DNA from: Phyllobacterium lublinensis
Lineage (GTDB): Bacteria > Pseudomonadota > Alphaproteobacteria > Rhizobiales > Rhizobiaceae
Reading direction: 5' to 3'
Length of the DNA stretch: 64,000 bases
Assembly (NCBI RefSeq): GCF_020164435.1
Contig: NZ_JAIUDQ010000012.1
Span: 62,001-126,000 of the forward strand
The notes under the pieces are model-generated. The model was not told the DNA's origin. It searched no databases and saw only the letters and a program-made list of their open reading frames with translations. Positions within the stretch are counted from its first letter, which is position 1; each line of letters opens with the position of its first letter. Shown piece after piece: positions 49,068 through 57,119 of the stretch. Made by a program: the position numbers and the translations under genes.

Positions 49068-51932
49068 ATGGCATTGTACAGGCTGCGTTTGGCGGCCGCC
49101 ATGCTTGGCGGTTTGTTTCTTGCCGGTTGCAACGGATCATCTGAGGAAGCTGGCAGCAAGGACGGAGTTAACCCTGAGGTTGCCACGCAATGCAGCGGCG
49201 GTACCTTTTCTGATGGTCAATGCAAACCCGACACACGGGTGATCGCGGAGCCTGAGGTCGTGTGCAAGGATGGCACCGTTGTCGATGGCGCGTGCGTTCC
49301 TGACAAGCTCGAGATCAAGGAGACGGCGTGTGAGCAGGGCGAAATCGTTGACGGCGAGTGTGTCCCCAACCTTAAATCCAGCACGGGCCTGACAAGCCTG
49401 AGCAGCCGTGGCAGTCGCGGTTTGAGTTATTTCGTGGATACCGAGGCGGGCCTGCGCAAATATTATTTGAGATCAGACAAGCCAGGACGGTGGGACGCGA
49501 CGAAGACCAAAAGGCATGGTGGGGTGCGTGTCGTTACAGAAGATGCGAACCGGCCGGTAACGAGAACGAGCAGTCCGCTGTTCGACGGATTGTTTGCGCT
49601 AGCCATCCAGGAAGCCGGGGAGATGACGGTGACTGGCGTTAGCGATGACGCCTATAACCAGAAGCAACCGATCCCCTGTGGCGGCACGGTTGGTTGTTAT
49701 AAAACAGGTGTTAAGTGGTCCTATGTGTGGACGCGCGATACCGCCTATGCGATCGATCTCGGCCTTGCCCAGATCAATCCGCAAGTCGCCAGGAACGGCC
49801 TGTTGTTCAAGACATCGCAACGACGCGCCGGTTTTGGAACGCAAGGGCCTGAAGGAACGGAAATCATCCAGGATACTGGCAGCGGTGGCAGCTGGCCGGT
49901 CAGCACAGACCGCGTGTCCTGGGCGCGGGGTGCCTGGGAAGTGCTGAAATATCTCGACGGCGACGAGCGGACGCAATTCCTCAACGAGGCCTATACGGCA
50001 ATCCGCAACACGATCGAGAAAGACCGCAGTGCGGTCTATGACTGGCGCGATGGCCTCTACAGGGGCGAATCCTCGTTTACCGACTGGCGGCAGCAAACCT
50101 ATCCCGCTTACGCGGCTAGGGATCTGACGCATATCGCCATGTCCAAGGTGCTATCGACCAATGTCGGATTCTATAAAATCCTCGACGTCGCCGCCAAGAT
50201 GGCCACGGAGTTGAAACGGGATGATGAAGCAAAGAAATATGAGGAGTGGGCGAGCACCCTGAAAGTTGCCATCAACAAGGAGCTATGGCTGGCCGATTAC
50301 GGGCTCTACAGCATGATGAAGCCTACCAAGCACGATCCGCGGCCGGTGCGCCGCTTCGAATTGCTGGGAGAGACGCTGGCCATTCTGGATGGGGTTGCTG
50401 ACAAGACGGCAACCACGCAGATTTTGGCCAACTACCCGCACGCCCCCGCGGGCGCGCCAGTCGTCTGGCCGCAAGTGCGCGATGTTCCTATCATCTATGA
50501 GAATGCATCAGAAAGGCAATCCAGGCAGGTCTACCACAACCGGGCTATTTGGCCCTTTGTCTCCAGCTATCTTGTCAAGGCCGCCGCCAAGGGTGGCAAT
50601 TCCGCCGTGGTGAACAAGAATTTCATGATGCTGATGACGGGCGCTGCGCTCAACCTGTCCAACATGGAGAATTTCGAGTTTGTCACCCTTTCGCCCAACG
50701 ATCCCCACATCAATTCAGAGGCCCAGCTATGGTCTGTGGGCGGCTATATTGGGGTAGTGCTGGATACGATCTTCGGTCGCGACGTGGAGATGGATGCCGG
50801 CATTCGGTTCCGTCCGTTTATCACCAAGAGGATACATGGCGACGTCTTTGGCGGAGAGCGCGAACTGACCTTGAGCAACCTCGACTATCGCGGACGCAAG
50901 ATCAATGTGAAGGTCAAGCTGCCGGCCAAAGGTCTTTCGAGTGACGGCGCTTACCAGGTCAGCACAGCATCGCTCAACGGAGCAACCATCGATCCGGAAG
51001 GGTTCACGCCCGCTGCGAGCCTCAAGGCAGACGAGCCGAATCTCTTCGAGATTGGCCTCATCGACAGGCAGAGCGATGCCGACAGGATTACCACCGTGTC
51101 CGCCGACACGGACCTATATGGTCCGGACCTCGCGGAGGATATTCTTTTGGACAGGGTGGCTGGTGTTCCAACCCTGCAGTTTGGGCCGGAGGCTTTGGCG
51201 GGAGGCGCGGTCAACATCTACCGCGATGGCGAACTGGTATATTCCGGTACGCCCAACATTGCAGCCAGTGGCCGTCCTGTTGGCTGGATGCGCTGGCAGG
51301 ATGAAGCGGGCCGAGACATAGTCGACCATATACCCTGCTACACGGTGGAGCGGCAATATGCCTCTGGATTGCGTAACGTATCGCAGCGCAGCGAGCCGCT
51401 CTGCGATACGGGCGCAGTCGGGGCCGGACAACCGGCACGCAGCCAATCGATTTTGCCAGCCAGCCAACAAGACATTTCCCTTGCGATCAATACCAGCGCC
51501 AACGCCCGCTTCGTCCTGGAGCATGGCGCTTACCATTGGGCCGATTGGGGTTTTCCCGGCGCGGAACTCACATTCACGTTCACACCACCGGCAAGCGGTA
51601 CATACACCTTTCGGGTGGCTTACGGAAATGCGCATAATGCGATCGACACTGGAATAACGGCCACAGTGAAAGAGGTGGAAATCAGCGACAACGCCGGAAA
51701 CGTCGTATCGCGCGAAGTCGCGGTGATGCCTCATCGGCAAAACTGGGGAGCCTGGGGCGAGTCGAACATTATGGAGGCCAAACTCGAGGCCAAAACCTAT
51801 AGCGTCAAGCTCAAGGACGTGTACAACATGTCCTACCTGGCATCGAATGCGCTTTATGGTGGCAACGGAGGTGTCAACCCTATCAACCGCGCAAACATCA
51901 GGGGTCTGGCATTCTGGCGCAAATATGATTGA
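49068..51932 (+). CDS. Lipoprotein with alpha-barrel glycosidase-like domain and N-terminal C-x9-C modules
   Basis: A 954-residue lipoprotein: signal peptide with lipobox LAGC (Cys21) and an ideal GGGAGG 6 nt before the ATG. Three N-terminal modules each have two cysteines spaced nine residues apart (C42/C52, C66/C76, C88/C98), with D-G-x-C in each second position. The middle part resembles (alpha/alpha)6-barrel glycosidases: WTRDTAYAID at 221-230, WARGAWEVLKYL, and SEAQLWSVGGYIG. The last 150 residues form a beta-rich module with many aromatic residues, possibly carbohydrate-binding. It is likely surface-exposed and acts on glucan or related polysaccharides; the substrate is not known. Not adjacent to other polysaccharide genes. 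Confidence 0.72.
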   Translation: MALYRLRLAAAMLGGLFLAGCNGSSEEAGSKDGVNPEVATQCSGGTFSDGQCKPDTRVIAEPEVVCKDGTVVDGACVPDKLEIKETACEQGEIVDGECVPNLKSSTGLTSLSSRGSRGLSYFVDTEAGLRKYYLRSDKPGRWDATKTKRHGGVRVVTEDANRPVTRTSSPLFDGLFALAIQEAGEMTVTGVSDDAYNQKQPIPCGGTVGCYKTGVKWSYVWTRDTAYAIDLGLAQINPQVARNGLLFKTSQRRAGFGTQGPEGTEIIQDTGSGGSWPVSTDRVSWARGAWEVLKYLDGDERTQFLNEAYTAIRNTIEKDRSAVYDWRDGLYRGESSFTDWRQQTYPAYAARDLTHIAMSKVLSTNVGFYKILDVAAKMATELKRDDEAKKYEEWASTLKVAINKELWLADYGLYSMMKPTKHDPRPVRRFELLGETLAILDGVADKTATTQILANYPHAPAGAPVVWPQVRDVPIIYENASERQSRQVYHNRAIWPFVSSYLVKAAAKGGNSAVVNKNFMMLMTGAALNLSNMENFEFVTLSPNDPHINSEAQLWSVGGYIGVVLDTIFGRDVEMDAGIRFRPFITKRIHGDVFGGERELTLSNLDYRGRKINVKVKLPAKGLSSDGAYQVSTASLNGATIDPEGFTPAASLKADEPNLFEIGLIDRQSDADRITTVSADTDLYGPDLAEDILLDRVAGVPTLQFGPEALAGGAVNIYRDGELVYSGTPNIAASGRPVGWMRWQDEAGRDIVDHIPCYTVERQYASGLRNVSQRSEPLCDTGAVGAGQPARSQSILPASQQDISLAINTSANARFVLEHGAYHWADWGFPGAELTFTFTPPASGTYTFRVAYGNAHNAIDTGITATVKEVEISDNAGNVVSREVAVMPHRQNWGAWGESNIMEAKLEAKTYSVKLKDVYNMSYLASNALYGGNGGVNPINRANIRGLAFWRKYD

Positions 51933-51940
51933 TAGGAGAG

Positions 51941-51964
51941 CGGAGAGGCACGGAAGCCTCTCCG
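51941..51964 (+). terminator. Hairpin after the lipoprotein gene
   Basis: A 9-bp stem CGGAGAGGC/GCCTCTCCG with a 6-nt loop lies 8 bp after the stop codon. It lacks a U-run, so it may be a rho-dependent or weak terminator. It separates the lipoprotein gene from the RutR-like boxes of the preT promoter. Confidence 0.5.
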
Positions 51965-51995
51965 CAACCGGGCGATACCAGCCGGAGGTTAATTA

Positions 51996-52031
51996 TTGAC
52001 CGTTTGATAAAAAATTTGACCTTTTGTGAAA
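51996..52031. promoter_or_regulatory. Two RutR-box-like sites upstream of preT
   Basis: TTGACCGTTTGATAAA (51996-52011) and TTGACCTTTTGTGAAA (52016-52031) each resemble the RutR consensus TTGACCA-N2-TGGTCAA. They match 11 and 10 of the 14 specified positions respectively and are 20 bp apart (two helical turns) in the same orientation. They lie about 105-140 bp before the preT ATG. The consensus is known for RutR; that these sites bind the local RutR is inference. Confidence 0.55.
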
Positions 52032-52133
52032 ACATGGCATTCTTTGCGTGAGAGGCGCCGGACGAACCGGCCCGTCATGAATGGCTGTGACCCACGGGAA
52101 CCGGGCGCGGCCAGAAAGAGGAGATGCGATTTC

Positions 52134-53591
52134 ATGGGATCGATCGATTCTGGCATTCGCGACGTCAGGGCTGGGCGTCTTGTTTCTGAAACCTACGACG
52201 ACGTCTTTTCCGATCTGCATCCGCCGCTCACCCGCCATGAGGCTTTCGTCGAATCGGACCGCTGCTATTTCTGTTACGATGCGCCATGCATGAACGCGTG
52301 CCCGACCGGCATCGACATACCCTTGTTCATACGCGAGATTAACGCCGATAATCCGACCGGTTCGGCCAAGACGATCCTCTCCGAAAACATCATGGGCGGC
52401 ATGTGCGCCCGCGTATGCCCGACGGAAACCCTGTGCGAGCAGGCCTGCGTGCGTGAAGCTGCCGAAGGCAAGCCGGTGAAGATTGGCCTGTTGCAGCGCT
52501 ACGCCACCGATCACCTGATGGAGAACGGCCAGCACCCGTTCAAGCGGGCAGAGCCCACTGGCAAATCCATTGCCGTCGTCGGCGCAGGCCCTGCCGGCCT
52601 GTCTGCGGCGCACCGGCTTGCAATGCATGGCCATGAAGTGACGATTTTTGAAGCGCGGCCCAAGCCCGGAGGCCTCAACGAATATGGCATTGCCGCCTAT
52701 AAGAGCGTGGATGATTTCGCGCAAAAAGAGATTGATTTCATCCTTGAGATCGGCGGTATCACCATCCAGAACGACAAGGCACTTGGCCGCGATATCAGCC
52801 TCGATGCCCTCAGGGCCGGTTTCGATGCGGTCTTTCTGGGCATGGGCTTGCCAGGCGTCAACGGACTTGGACTGGAAGGCGAGGACGCCGCTGGCTGCAT
52901 CGATGCCGTCGATTTCATTTCCGTCCTGCGCCAGAGCGAGGATCTCTCCCAGATTGCCGTGGGCCGGGACGTTGTCGTCATCGGCGGCGGGATGACCGCC
53001 ATCGACGCGGCGGTGCAGACCAAACTGCTGGGTGCCGAGAATGTCATCATTGCCTATCGCCGGGGTCCGGAGAACATGAACGCCAGTGCCTATGAGCAGG
53101 AACTTGCACTGAAGAACGGCGTGATCATCCGTCACTGGTTGCAGCCACGCGCCCTCACTCGCAATGAACATGGCGAGGTCTGCGGTATAACGCTGGACTA
53201 TACGATGATGGCCGATGGCCGGCTCGTGACATCCGGTGAAAGCATCACGCTTGCCAGCGATCAGATATTCAAGGCGATAGGCCAGACACCGGCAGAAACG
53301 ATCCTCAGCGAAGCGGGGATTGCGCTGTCGCGTGGTCGTATCAGCGTGGATGACGAAGGCCGAACCTCGATCCCGGGCATATGGGCGGGGGGTGATTGCA
53401 TCGCCGGTGGCGAAGACCTGACCGTTGCCGCCGTACAGGACGGGAAGATTGCGGCAGAGTCCATTCATCGTACGCTGATGCAGCAACCGGATAAGGTGAG
53501 CGGCTTTGCCGAAGCGGTCATGGCAGAGAGTTCGGAAAGCGGACCGACATCGGCACAGCAATCCAGTCACTCAAGCCCTATTGCCGGCTGA
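52134..53591 (+). CDS. preT: Dihydropyrimidine dehydrogenase NADH-dependent subunit PreT
   Basis: A 485-residue flavoprotein subunit of dihydropyrimidine dehydrogenase, related to the GltD small subunit. The N-terminal part has iron-sulfur clusters (CYFCYDAPCMNACPTG and CARVCPTETLCEQAC), followed by the FAD fold VVGAGPAGLSAAHRLA and the NAD(P) fold VVIGGGMTAIDAAVQ. It passes electrons to PreA for reduction of uracil/thymine. The ATG at 52134 was chosen over an in-frame ATG 36 codons earlier because GAGGAG lies 10 nt upstream. preA follows after 11 bp. Confidence 0.93.
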   Translation: MGSIDSGIRDVRAGRLVSETYDDVFSDLHPPLTRHEAFVESDRCYFCYDAPCMNACPTGIDIPLFIREINADNPTGSAKTILSENIMGGMCARVCPTETLCEQACVREAAEGKPVKIGLLQRYATDHLMENGQHPFKRAEPTGKSIAVVGAGPAGLSAAHRLAMHGHEVTIFEARPKPGGLNEYGIAAYKSVDDFAQKEIDFILEIGGITIQNDKALGRDISLDALRAGFDAVFLGMGLPGVNGLGLEGEDAAGCIDAVDFISVLRQSEDLSQIAVGRDVVVIGGGMTAIDAAVQTKLLGAENVIIAYRRGPENMNASAYEQELALKNGVIIRHWLQPRALTRNEHGEVCGITLDYTMMADGRLVTSGESITLASDQIFKAIGQTPAETILSEAGIALSRGRISVDDEGRTSIPGIWAGGDCIAGGEDLTVAAVQDGKIAAESIHRTLMQQPDKVSGFAEAVMAESSESGPTSAQQSSHSSPIAG

Positions 53592-53602
53592 AGGAGATCA
53601 AC

Positions 53603-54913
53603 ATGGCTGATCTTTCAACGACTTTCCTTGGCATCAAATCCCCAAATCCATTCTGGCTGGCCTCCGCGCCGCCCACCGACAAGGCCTATAATGTCGAACG
53701 TGCCTTCGAGGCGGGGTGGGGTGGCGTTGTATGGAAAACGCTCGGCGAACAGGGACCGCCCGTGGTCAACGTCAATGGTCCCCGCTATGGCGCGATCCAT
53801 GGCGCAGACCGGCGCCTGCTGGGCTTCAACAATATCGAACTGATCACCGATCGCCCGCTTGAAGTAAACCTGCGGGAAATGACGGAAGTTAAGAAGAAAT
53901 GGCCGGATCGCGCCCTGATCGCTTCGATCATGGTGCCATGCGATGAGGAGTCCTGGAAGGCCATTCTGCCGCTGGTGGAAGCCACCGGCGCCGATGGCAT
54001 AGAGCTGAATTTCGGCTGCCCGCATGGCATGTCGGAGCGCGGCATGGGTTCCGCTGTCGGCCAGGTCCCGGAATATATCGAAATGGTGGTGCGCTGGTGC
54101 AAGCAGTATACCCGCATGCCGGTCATCACCAAGTTGACGCCCAACATCACCGATATTCGCAAGCCTGCACGCGCGGCAAAAGCCGGCGGCACCGATGCGG
54201 TATCACTGATCAACACCATCAGTTCCATTGTCTCGGTGGATCTCGACAATTTCGCCCCCGTACCATCCATTGACGGGCGTGGATCCCATGGCGGCTATTG
54301 CGGCCCCGCGGTCAAGCCGATCGCACTCAACATGGTGGCGGAGATTGCGCGCGACGGCGAAACACGTGGACTGCCCATCTCCGGTATTGGTGGCATAACC
54401 ACATGGCGCGACGCGGCAGAATATATCGCTCTGGGTTGCGGCAATGTGCAGGTTTGCACCGCTGCCATGACCTACGGCTTCAAGGTCGTGCAGGAGATGA
54501 TATCCGGCCTCTCCGACTGGATGGATTCGCGCGGGTTCAGGACCATCGAGGATTTCCGTGGCCTTGCGGTGCCGAACGTAACGGATTGGCAGTACCTCAA
54601 CCTCAATTACATCACCAAAGCCAGGATCGATCAGGACCTCTGCATCAAGTGCGGGCGCTGCTACATTGCCTGCGAGGATACTTCGCATCAGGCCATCACC
54701 AACATGGTCGATGGCGCACGGCACTTCGAGGTGATCGATGAGGAGTGCGTCGGCTGCAATCTATGCGTCAATGTCTGTCCGGTGGACAGTTGCATCAGCA
54801 TGGTGCCCATGACCTCCGGTGTCGATCCGCGCACGAAACAACCAATCCAGCCGGACTACGCCAACTGGACGACCCATCCCAACAATCCGATGGCGAAGGC
54901 TGCAGCGGAGTAG
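53603..54913 (+). CDS. preA: Dihydropyrimidine dehydrogenase catalytic subunit PreA
   Basis: A 436-residue FMN enzyme of the dihydroorotate-dehydrogenase fold with two C-terminal [4Fe-4S] ferredoxin motifs (CIKCGRC and CVGCNLCVNVCP, from about residue 345). It reduces uracil/thymine to the dihydro form, the first step of reductive pyrimidine breakdown. CPHGMSERGMGSA lies near residues 139-151. The general-acid cysteine of the mammalian enzyme (in GLACGQ) appears as Val152 here. It is convergent with rutR, with 12 bp between the stops. Confidence 0.94.
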   Translation: MADLSTTFLGIKSPNPFWLASAPPTDKAYNVERAFEAGWGGVVWKTLGEQGPPVVNVNGPRYGAIHGADRRLLGFNNIELITDRPLEVNLREMTEVKKKWPDRALIASIMVPCDEESWKAILPLVEATGADGIELNFGCPHGMSERGMGSAVGQVPEYIEMVVRWCKQYTRMPVITKLTPNITDIRKPARAAKAGGTDAVSLINTISSIVSVDLDNFAPVPSIDGRGSHGGYCGPAVKPIALNMVAEIARDGETRGLPISGIGGITTWRDAAEYIALGCGNVQVCTAAMTYGFKVVQEMISGLSDWMDSRGFRTIEDFRGLAVPNVTDWQYLNLNYITKARIDQDLCIKCGRCYIACEDTSHQAITNMVDGARHFEVIDEECVGCNLCVNVCPVDSCISMVPMTSGVDPRTKQPIQPDYANWTTHPNNPMAKAAAE

Positions 54914-54925
54914 GAGGTTTGACAA

Positions 54926-55582
54926 TCAGACGGCGCGCGGCCTGATGCCATTGAGAATGATGCTCAGGACAGCCTGCGCCGTCTGCTCCCGGAAGCCGGG
55001 TCGGCCGACCTGGCTTCCCATGATCGCCCGCACCTGAACATCGAAGTCGGCATAATGCTGCGTCGTCGCCCAGATCATGAAGATGAGATGGTAGGGGTCG
55101 ACAGGCGCAAGCTTGCCCTCGCCGACCCAGCGGCGGATGACGCTGGCTTTCTCATCCACGAGTGGCTTGAGGTGCTTGGTCAGAAACTCGTTGATCGCCG
55201 GGGCGCCGTGCAAAACTTCGTTGGCAAAGAGCCGCGACGCTTCGGGATGGCTTTCGGACATGTTGATCTTGAGCGTAATGTACTTGCGCAGCTGCTCGAT
55301 GGGATCCCCCTCGGGGTCGATCTCGGCCAATGGGGCGAGCCATTCGGTCAGCGTTTCTTCAAGCAGCGTGACATAGATGTTCTGCTTGCGCGGGAAATAG
55401 TAGAGAAGGTTGGGTTTGGACATGCCGGCCTTCTCTGCGATCTGGTCGATCGTGGTGCCGCGAAAGCCATAATTTGAAAAGACATCGAGCGCCGCATCGA
55501 GAATTAGGCGGCGATTGATTTCCTGTATCCGGGTCGTTTTTTCCGGCGCCTCATTTGCCTTTTTCTTCACCGCCCTCGCCAT
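54926..55582 (-). CDS. rutR: RutR-like TetR-family pyrimidine regulator
   Basis: A 218-residue TetR-family regulator closely resembling E. coli RutR, including the HTH (DQIAEKAGMSKPNLLYYFPRK) and the ligand-binding stretches SRLFANEVLHGAP and HLIFMIWATTQHYADF. RutR binds uracil or thymine and represses pyrimidine degradation genes when free of ligand. Its gene lies between preA and the divergent aminotransferase, and RutR-box-like sites are present on both sides. Resemblance to E. coli RutR is judged from memory of its sequence. Confidence 0.9.
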   Translation of the reverse strand: MARAVKKKANEAPEKTTRIQEINRRLILDAALDVFSNYGFRGTTIDQIAEKAGMSKPNLLYYFPRKQNIYVTLLEETLTEWLAPLAEIDPEGDPIEQLRKYITLKINMSESHPEASRLFANEVLHGAPAINEFLTKHLKPLVDEKASVIRRWVGEGKLAPVDPYHLIFMIWATTQHYADFDVQVRAIMGSQVGRPGFREQTAQAVLSIILNGIRPRAV

Positions 55583-55690
55583 GCATCCGTCCCTCTTCCC
55601 CTGACCCGACAGGCCTTTCGCCGCATCCCGAACTGCCCGAAAACTCCATAAAGCGCTTGACCGCTTTCCTATGCTCTTCTAGCCTGCATT

Positions 55691-55706
55691 TTGACCAAGT
55701 AGTCAA
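55691..55706. promoter_or_regulatory. RutR box in the rutR/aminotransferase divergent region
   Basis: TTGACCAAGTAGTCAA matches the RutR consensus TTGACCA-N2-TGGTCAA at 13 of 14 specified positions and is nearly palindromic. It lies 80 bp before the aminotransferase start and 109 bp before the rutR start, so it could regulate both divergent genes. Confidence 0.7.
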
Positions 55707-55785
55707 GTTTTTGATTGTGCCAGAGGTTCAATCATTCGGGAACACAAAATAAGCGGTAACATCCGCAATCAGGAGGCGAAGTCGC

Positions 55786-57111
55786 ATGTCGAAGTCGGCA
55801 TTTGGCACCAATAACTTGGAAGCATTCTGGATGCCGTTCACGGCAAACCGGCAGTTCAAGCAGAACCCCCGTCTCCTCGTCAGCGCCAAGGACATGCATT
55901 TCAAGTCGCATGATGGCCGCGAAATCCTGGATGGGACTGCGGGCCTTTGGTGTTGCAACGCCGGTCATGCCCGCCCGAAAATCGTCGAAGCCGTGCAGCA
56001 GCAGGTCGCAGAACTTGACTATGCTCCTGCTTTCCAGATGGGCCATCCAAAAGTATTCGAATTGGCGGCGCGGCTTGCGGCCATGCTGCCGTCGCCGATA
56101 GACCACGTCTACTTCACCAATTCCGGTTCGGAAGCAGTCGATACGGCGCTGAAGATTGCGCTTGCCTATCACCGCGCCAAGGGGAATGGCACCAAGGTCA
56201 AGCTGATCGGGCGCGAGCGCGGTTACCATGGTGTCGGCTTTGGTGGCATTTCCGTTGGAGGCATTTCCGGCAACCGAAAAATGTTTGGTAATGCGTTGGG
56301 TGGTATCGATCATATCCGCCATACGCACGATCTGGCCCGCAATGCCTTCACGCGCGGAGAGCCCGAATATGGTGCAGAGTTTGCGGATGACCTCGAAAGG
56401 GTGATCGCCCTGCACGACGCCTCCAATATCGCTGCGGTCATTGTCGAGCCCGTGGCCGGCTCGACTGGCGTCCTCATTCCGCCTAAGGGCTATTTGCAGC
56501 GCCTGCGCGAGATCTGCACGAAGAACGATATCCTTCTGATCTTCGATGAGGTCATCACCGGTTTTGGCCGCCTCGGCGCACCCTTCGCCATCGATTATTT
56601 TGGCGTCGTCCCTGACCTTGTCACGACCGCCAAGGGCATTACCAGCGGCGTCATTCCCATGGGGGCGGTGTTTGCTACGCGGCAGATCTATGAAGCGTTC
56701 ATGACCGGTCCGGAAAACATGATCGAACTGTTCCACGGCTATACCTATTCCGGCCATCCGGTCGCCTGTGCCGCCGCGCTCGCAACGCTCGACACCTATG
56801 AAGACGAAGGCCTGATGACCCGCGCGGCCGAACTCTCGGACTACTGGGCCGATGCAATCCACGCGCTCAAGGGCTTGCCGCACATCATCGATATCCGCAA
56901 TCTCGGCCTGATCGGCGCCATCGAACTCCAGCCGATTGAGGGCGCTCCAACCAAGCGTGCCTTCCAGGCGTTCCTTGATTCCTATGAGAAGGGCCTGCTG
57001 ATCAGGACCACGGGCGACATCATCGCCTTGTCGCCGCCGCTCATCATCAGCAAGGGCCAGATCGAGCGCCTGTTCGACATATTGGCGGATGTACTGAAGA
57101 AGCTCGCATAA
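55786..57111 (+). CDS. Beta-alanine (omega-amino acid) - pyruvate aminotransferase
   Basis: A 441-residue class III PLP aminotransferase. It has FTNSGSEAVDTALKIA (near 110-125), IFDEVITGFGR (252-262) and the PLP lysine in TTAKGITSG (Lys283). The closest known role in such clusters is transamination of beta-alanine to malonate semialdehyde, the final step of reductive pyrimidine catabolism. It is divergent from rutR with a RutR box between, and followed by the amidohydrolase after 8 bp. Confidence 0.88.
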   Translation: MSKSAFGTNNLEAFWMPFTANRQFKQNPRLLVSAKDMHFKSHDGREILDGTAGLWCCNAGHARPKIVEAVQQQVAELDYAPAFQMGHPKVFELAARLAAMLPSPIDHVYFTNSGSEAVDTALKIALAYHRAKGNGTKVKLIGRERGYHGVGFGGISVGGISGNRKMFGNALGGIDHIRHTHDLARNAFTRGEPEYGAEFADDLERVIALHDASNIAAVIVEPVAGSTGVLIPPKGYLQRLREICTKNDILLIFDEVITGFGRLGAPFAIDYFGVVPDLVTTAKGITSGVIPMGAVFATRQIYEAFMTGPENMIELFHGYTYSGHPVACAAALATLDTYEDEGLMTRAAELSDYWADAIHALKGLPHIIDIRNLGLIGAIELQPIEGAPTKRAFQAFLDSYEKGLLIRTTGDIIALSPPLIISKGQIERLFDILADVLKKLA

Positions 57112-57119
57112 CAGAGGGC

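Noticed and set aside
51993..53570. 525-residue open frame antisense to preT
   Set aside because: It is a shadow of preT, with no start signals and no known domain.
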